Shown here piece after piece: positions 4,688 through 5,543 of a stretch of DNA of 5,543 nt. The position numbers and the translations under genes are program-made. Positions within the stretch are counted from its first letter, which is position 1. Each line of letters starts with the position of its first letter. The notes under the pieces were generated by a model. It made no database searches, had not been told where the DNA came from, and worked only from the letters and a program-made list of their open reading frames with translations. The DNA lies in assembly GCA_030642025.1 (NCBI GenBank), contig DAOWOO010000111.1, positions 1 to 5,543 of the forward strand, given 5' to 3'. The stretch is from Candidatus Zixiibacteriota bacterium (GTDB lineage: Bacteria; Zixibacteria; MSB-5A5; GN15; PGXB01).

Positions 4688-5539
4688 ATGAATCGAATAA
4701 AGACAGTTCTTTTTCTGACCGCTCTGACGGTATTGCTGATATTCATCGGGGGAGCATTGGGCGGCCGCATCGGCATGTATATCGCCCTGGCCTTCGCGGC
4801 CGTTATGAATTTCAGCGCCTACTGGTTTTCGGATAAGATAGTGCTGAAAATGTACCGCGCCCGTCCGCTCGATCCAAATTCAGACCATCGTCTCAATCGC
4901 ATAGTACGCAATCTGGCCCTCAAAGCCGATTTACCATTACCCAGGGTCTACATAATCCCCAGCGCCAGCCCCAACGCCTTTGCCACCGGGCGAAACCCCG
5001 GGCATGCCGCTGTGGCGGCTACCGAGGGCATTTTGAAAATATTGGATGACAATGAGTTGGAAGGGGTTATGGCGCATGAACTGACCCATGTCAAAAATCG
5101 CGATATCCTGATCAGCTCGATCGCGGCCACCATCGCCGGGGCAATCTCGATTCTGGCCACTATGGCGCGCTGGGCGGCGATATTCGGCGGGCAGGGTGGC
5201 GGCAATTCACGCAACGGCGGAGGCATATTCGGACTTCTGGCCATGACTATCGTGGCGCCGATCGCGGCCCTGTTGATCCAGACCGCGGTCTCGCGCTCAA
5301 GGGAATATATGGCCGACAAGGGCGGGGCCGAGATTTCCGGAAATCCTCTGGCTCTGGCCGCGGCCCTGGAAAAACTTCAGTACGCGTCCCGACGGGCGCC
5401 CATGCGGGCCAATCCGACCACGGCGCATATGTTTATTGTCAACCCGCTTGTGGGCGGGAATTTCAAAACCCTCTTTTCAACCCATCCACCGGTTGAGAAG
5501 AGAGTCGCAAAACTTAAAAGTATGGCCTATGGAAACTGA
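4688..5539 (+). CDS. htpX: Membrane zinc metalloprotease HtpX (M48 family)
   Basis: HtpX is an inner-membrane zinc endopeptidase that cleaves damaged or misfolded membrane proteins and acts alongside FtsH; in E. coli it responds to envelope and heat stress. The protein has 283 residues, normal for the family. Two membrane segments lie near residues 5-24 and 29-48. The catalytic motif HELTH is at 130-134 (zinc ligands His130 and His134, Glu131 as the base), and the third ligand is probably Glu206 in SREYMAD. Two further hydrophobic segments lie at about 143-163 and 178-201, and the linker between them is glycine-rich (GGQGGGNSRNGGG). The C-terminal THPPVEKRVAKL segment is typical. The ATG at 4688 is chosen over an in-frame ATG 72 bases upstream because GGAGA (4679-4683) precedes it and the protein then begins MNRIKTVLFL like other HtpX. 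It is complete, and its stop lies four bases before the window end. Confidence 0.96.
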   Translation: MNRIKTVLFLTALTVLLIFIGGALGGRIGMYIALAFAAVMNFSAYWFSDKIVLKMYRARPLDPNSDHRLNRIVRNLALKADLPLPRVYIIPSASPNAFATGRNPGHAAVAATEGILKILDDNELEGVMAHELTHVKNRDILISSIAATIAGAISILATMARWAAIFGGQGGGNSRNGGGIFGLLAMTIVAPIAALLIQTAVSRSREYMADKGGAEISGNPLALAAALEKLQYASRRAPMRANPTTAHMFIVNPLVGGNFKTLFSTHPPVEKRVAKLKSMAYGN

Positions 5540-5543
5540 TTCA

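Overview
The window holds a bacterial fatty-acid and phospholipid synthesis cluster on the minus strand and one divergent gene, htpX, on the plus strand. Read along the minus strand from about 4334 down to 1, the order is DUF177/YceD, rpmF (L32), plsX, fabH, fabD, fabG, acpP, fabF. This is the same order as the classic Escherichia coli cluster. The proteins are clearly bacterial. The long zinc-ribbon L32, the TTG and GTG starts and the moderate GC content do not fix the lineage. A Gram-negative bacterium of an FCB/Zixibacteria-like or deltaproteobacterial type is a guess only.

Layout: 1-246 is the N-terminal part of fabF, cut by the window edge. 248-484 is acpP and 519-1253 is fabG, both intact. 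1256-2191 is fabD, full length except for an in-frame TAG at 1445-1447. 2192-2354 is an AT-rich gap with a possible internal promoter. 2355-2579 is a fabH remnant with only the two ends of the protein. 2576-3613 is plsX, 3622-3804 rpmF and 3807-4334 the YceD-like gene. 4335-4687 is a divergent regulatory region with promoters facing both ways and several small dyads. 4688-5539 is htpX, complete.

How the genes work together: FabD loads malonate onto the acyl carrier protein AcpP, FabH makes the first condensation, FabF elongates and FabG reduces the 3-keto group. PlsX then moves finished acyl chains from ACP to phosphate for phospholipid synthesis. YceD and L32 link the cluster to ribosome and rRNA expression. 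HtpX is a separate membrane-protein quality-control protease.

The remarkable part is that two neighbouring genes of this core pathway are damaged while every other gene is intact. fabH has lost about 247 internal codons exactly in frame, joined at a Thr-Ser shared by two conserved motifs, and all three catalytic residues are gone. fabD carries a single TAG where the family has a conserved glutamine (E. coli Gln250), and perfectly conserved FabD sequence continues after it to a normal stop next to fabG. Both lesions look fresh, with no decay around them, so recent mutation, population or assembly artefact, or deliberate alteration of the sequence must be weighed before any biological reading. 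I found no mobile element, CRISPR array, RNA gene or unknown multi-gene system.
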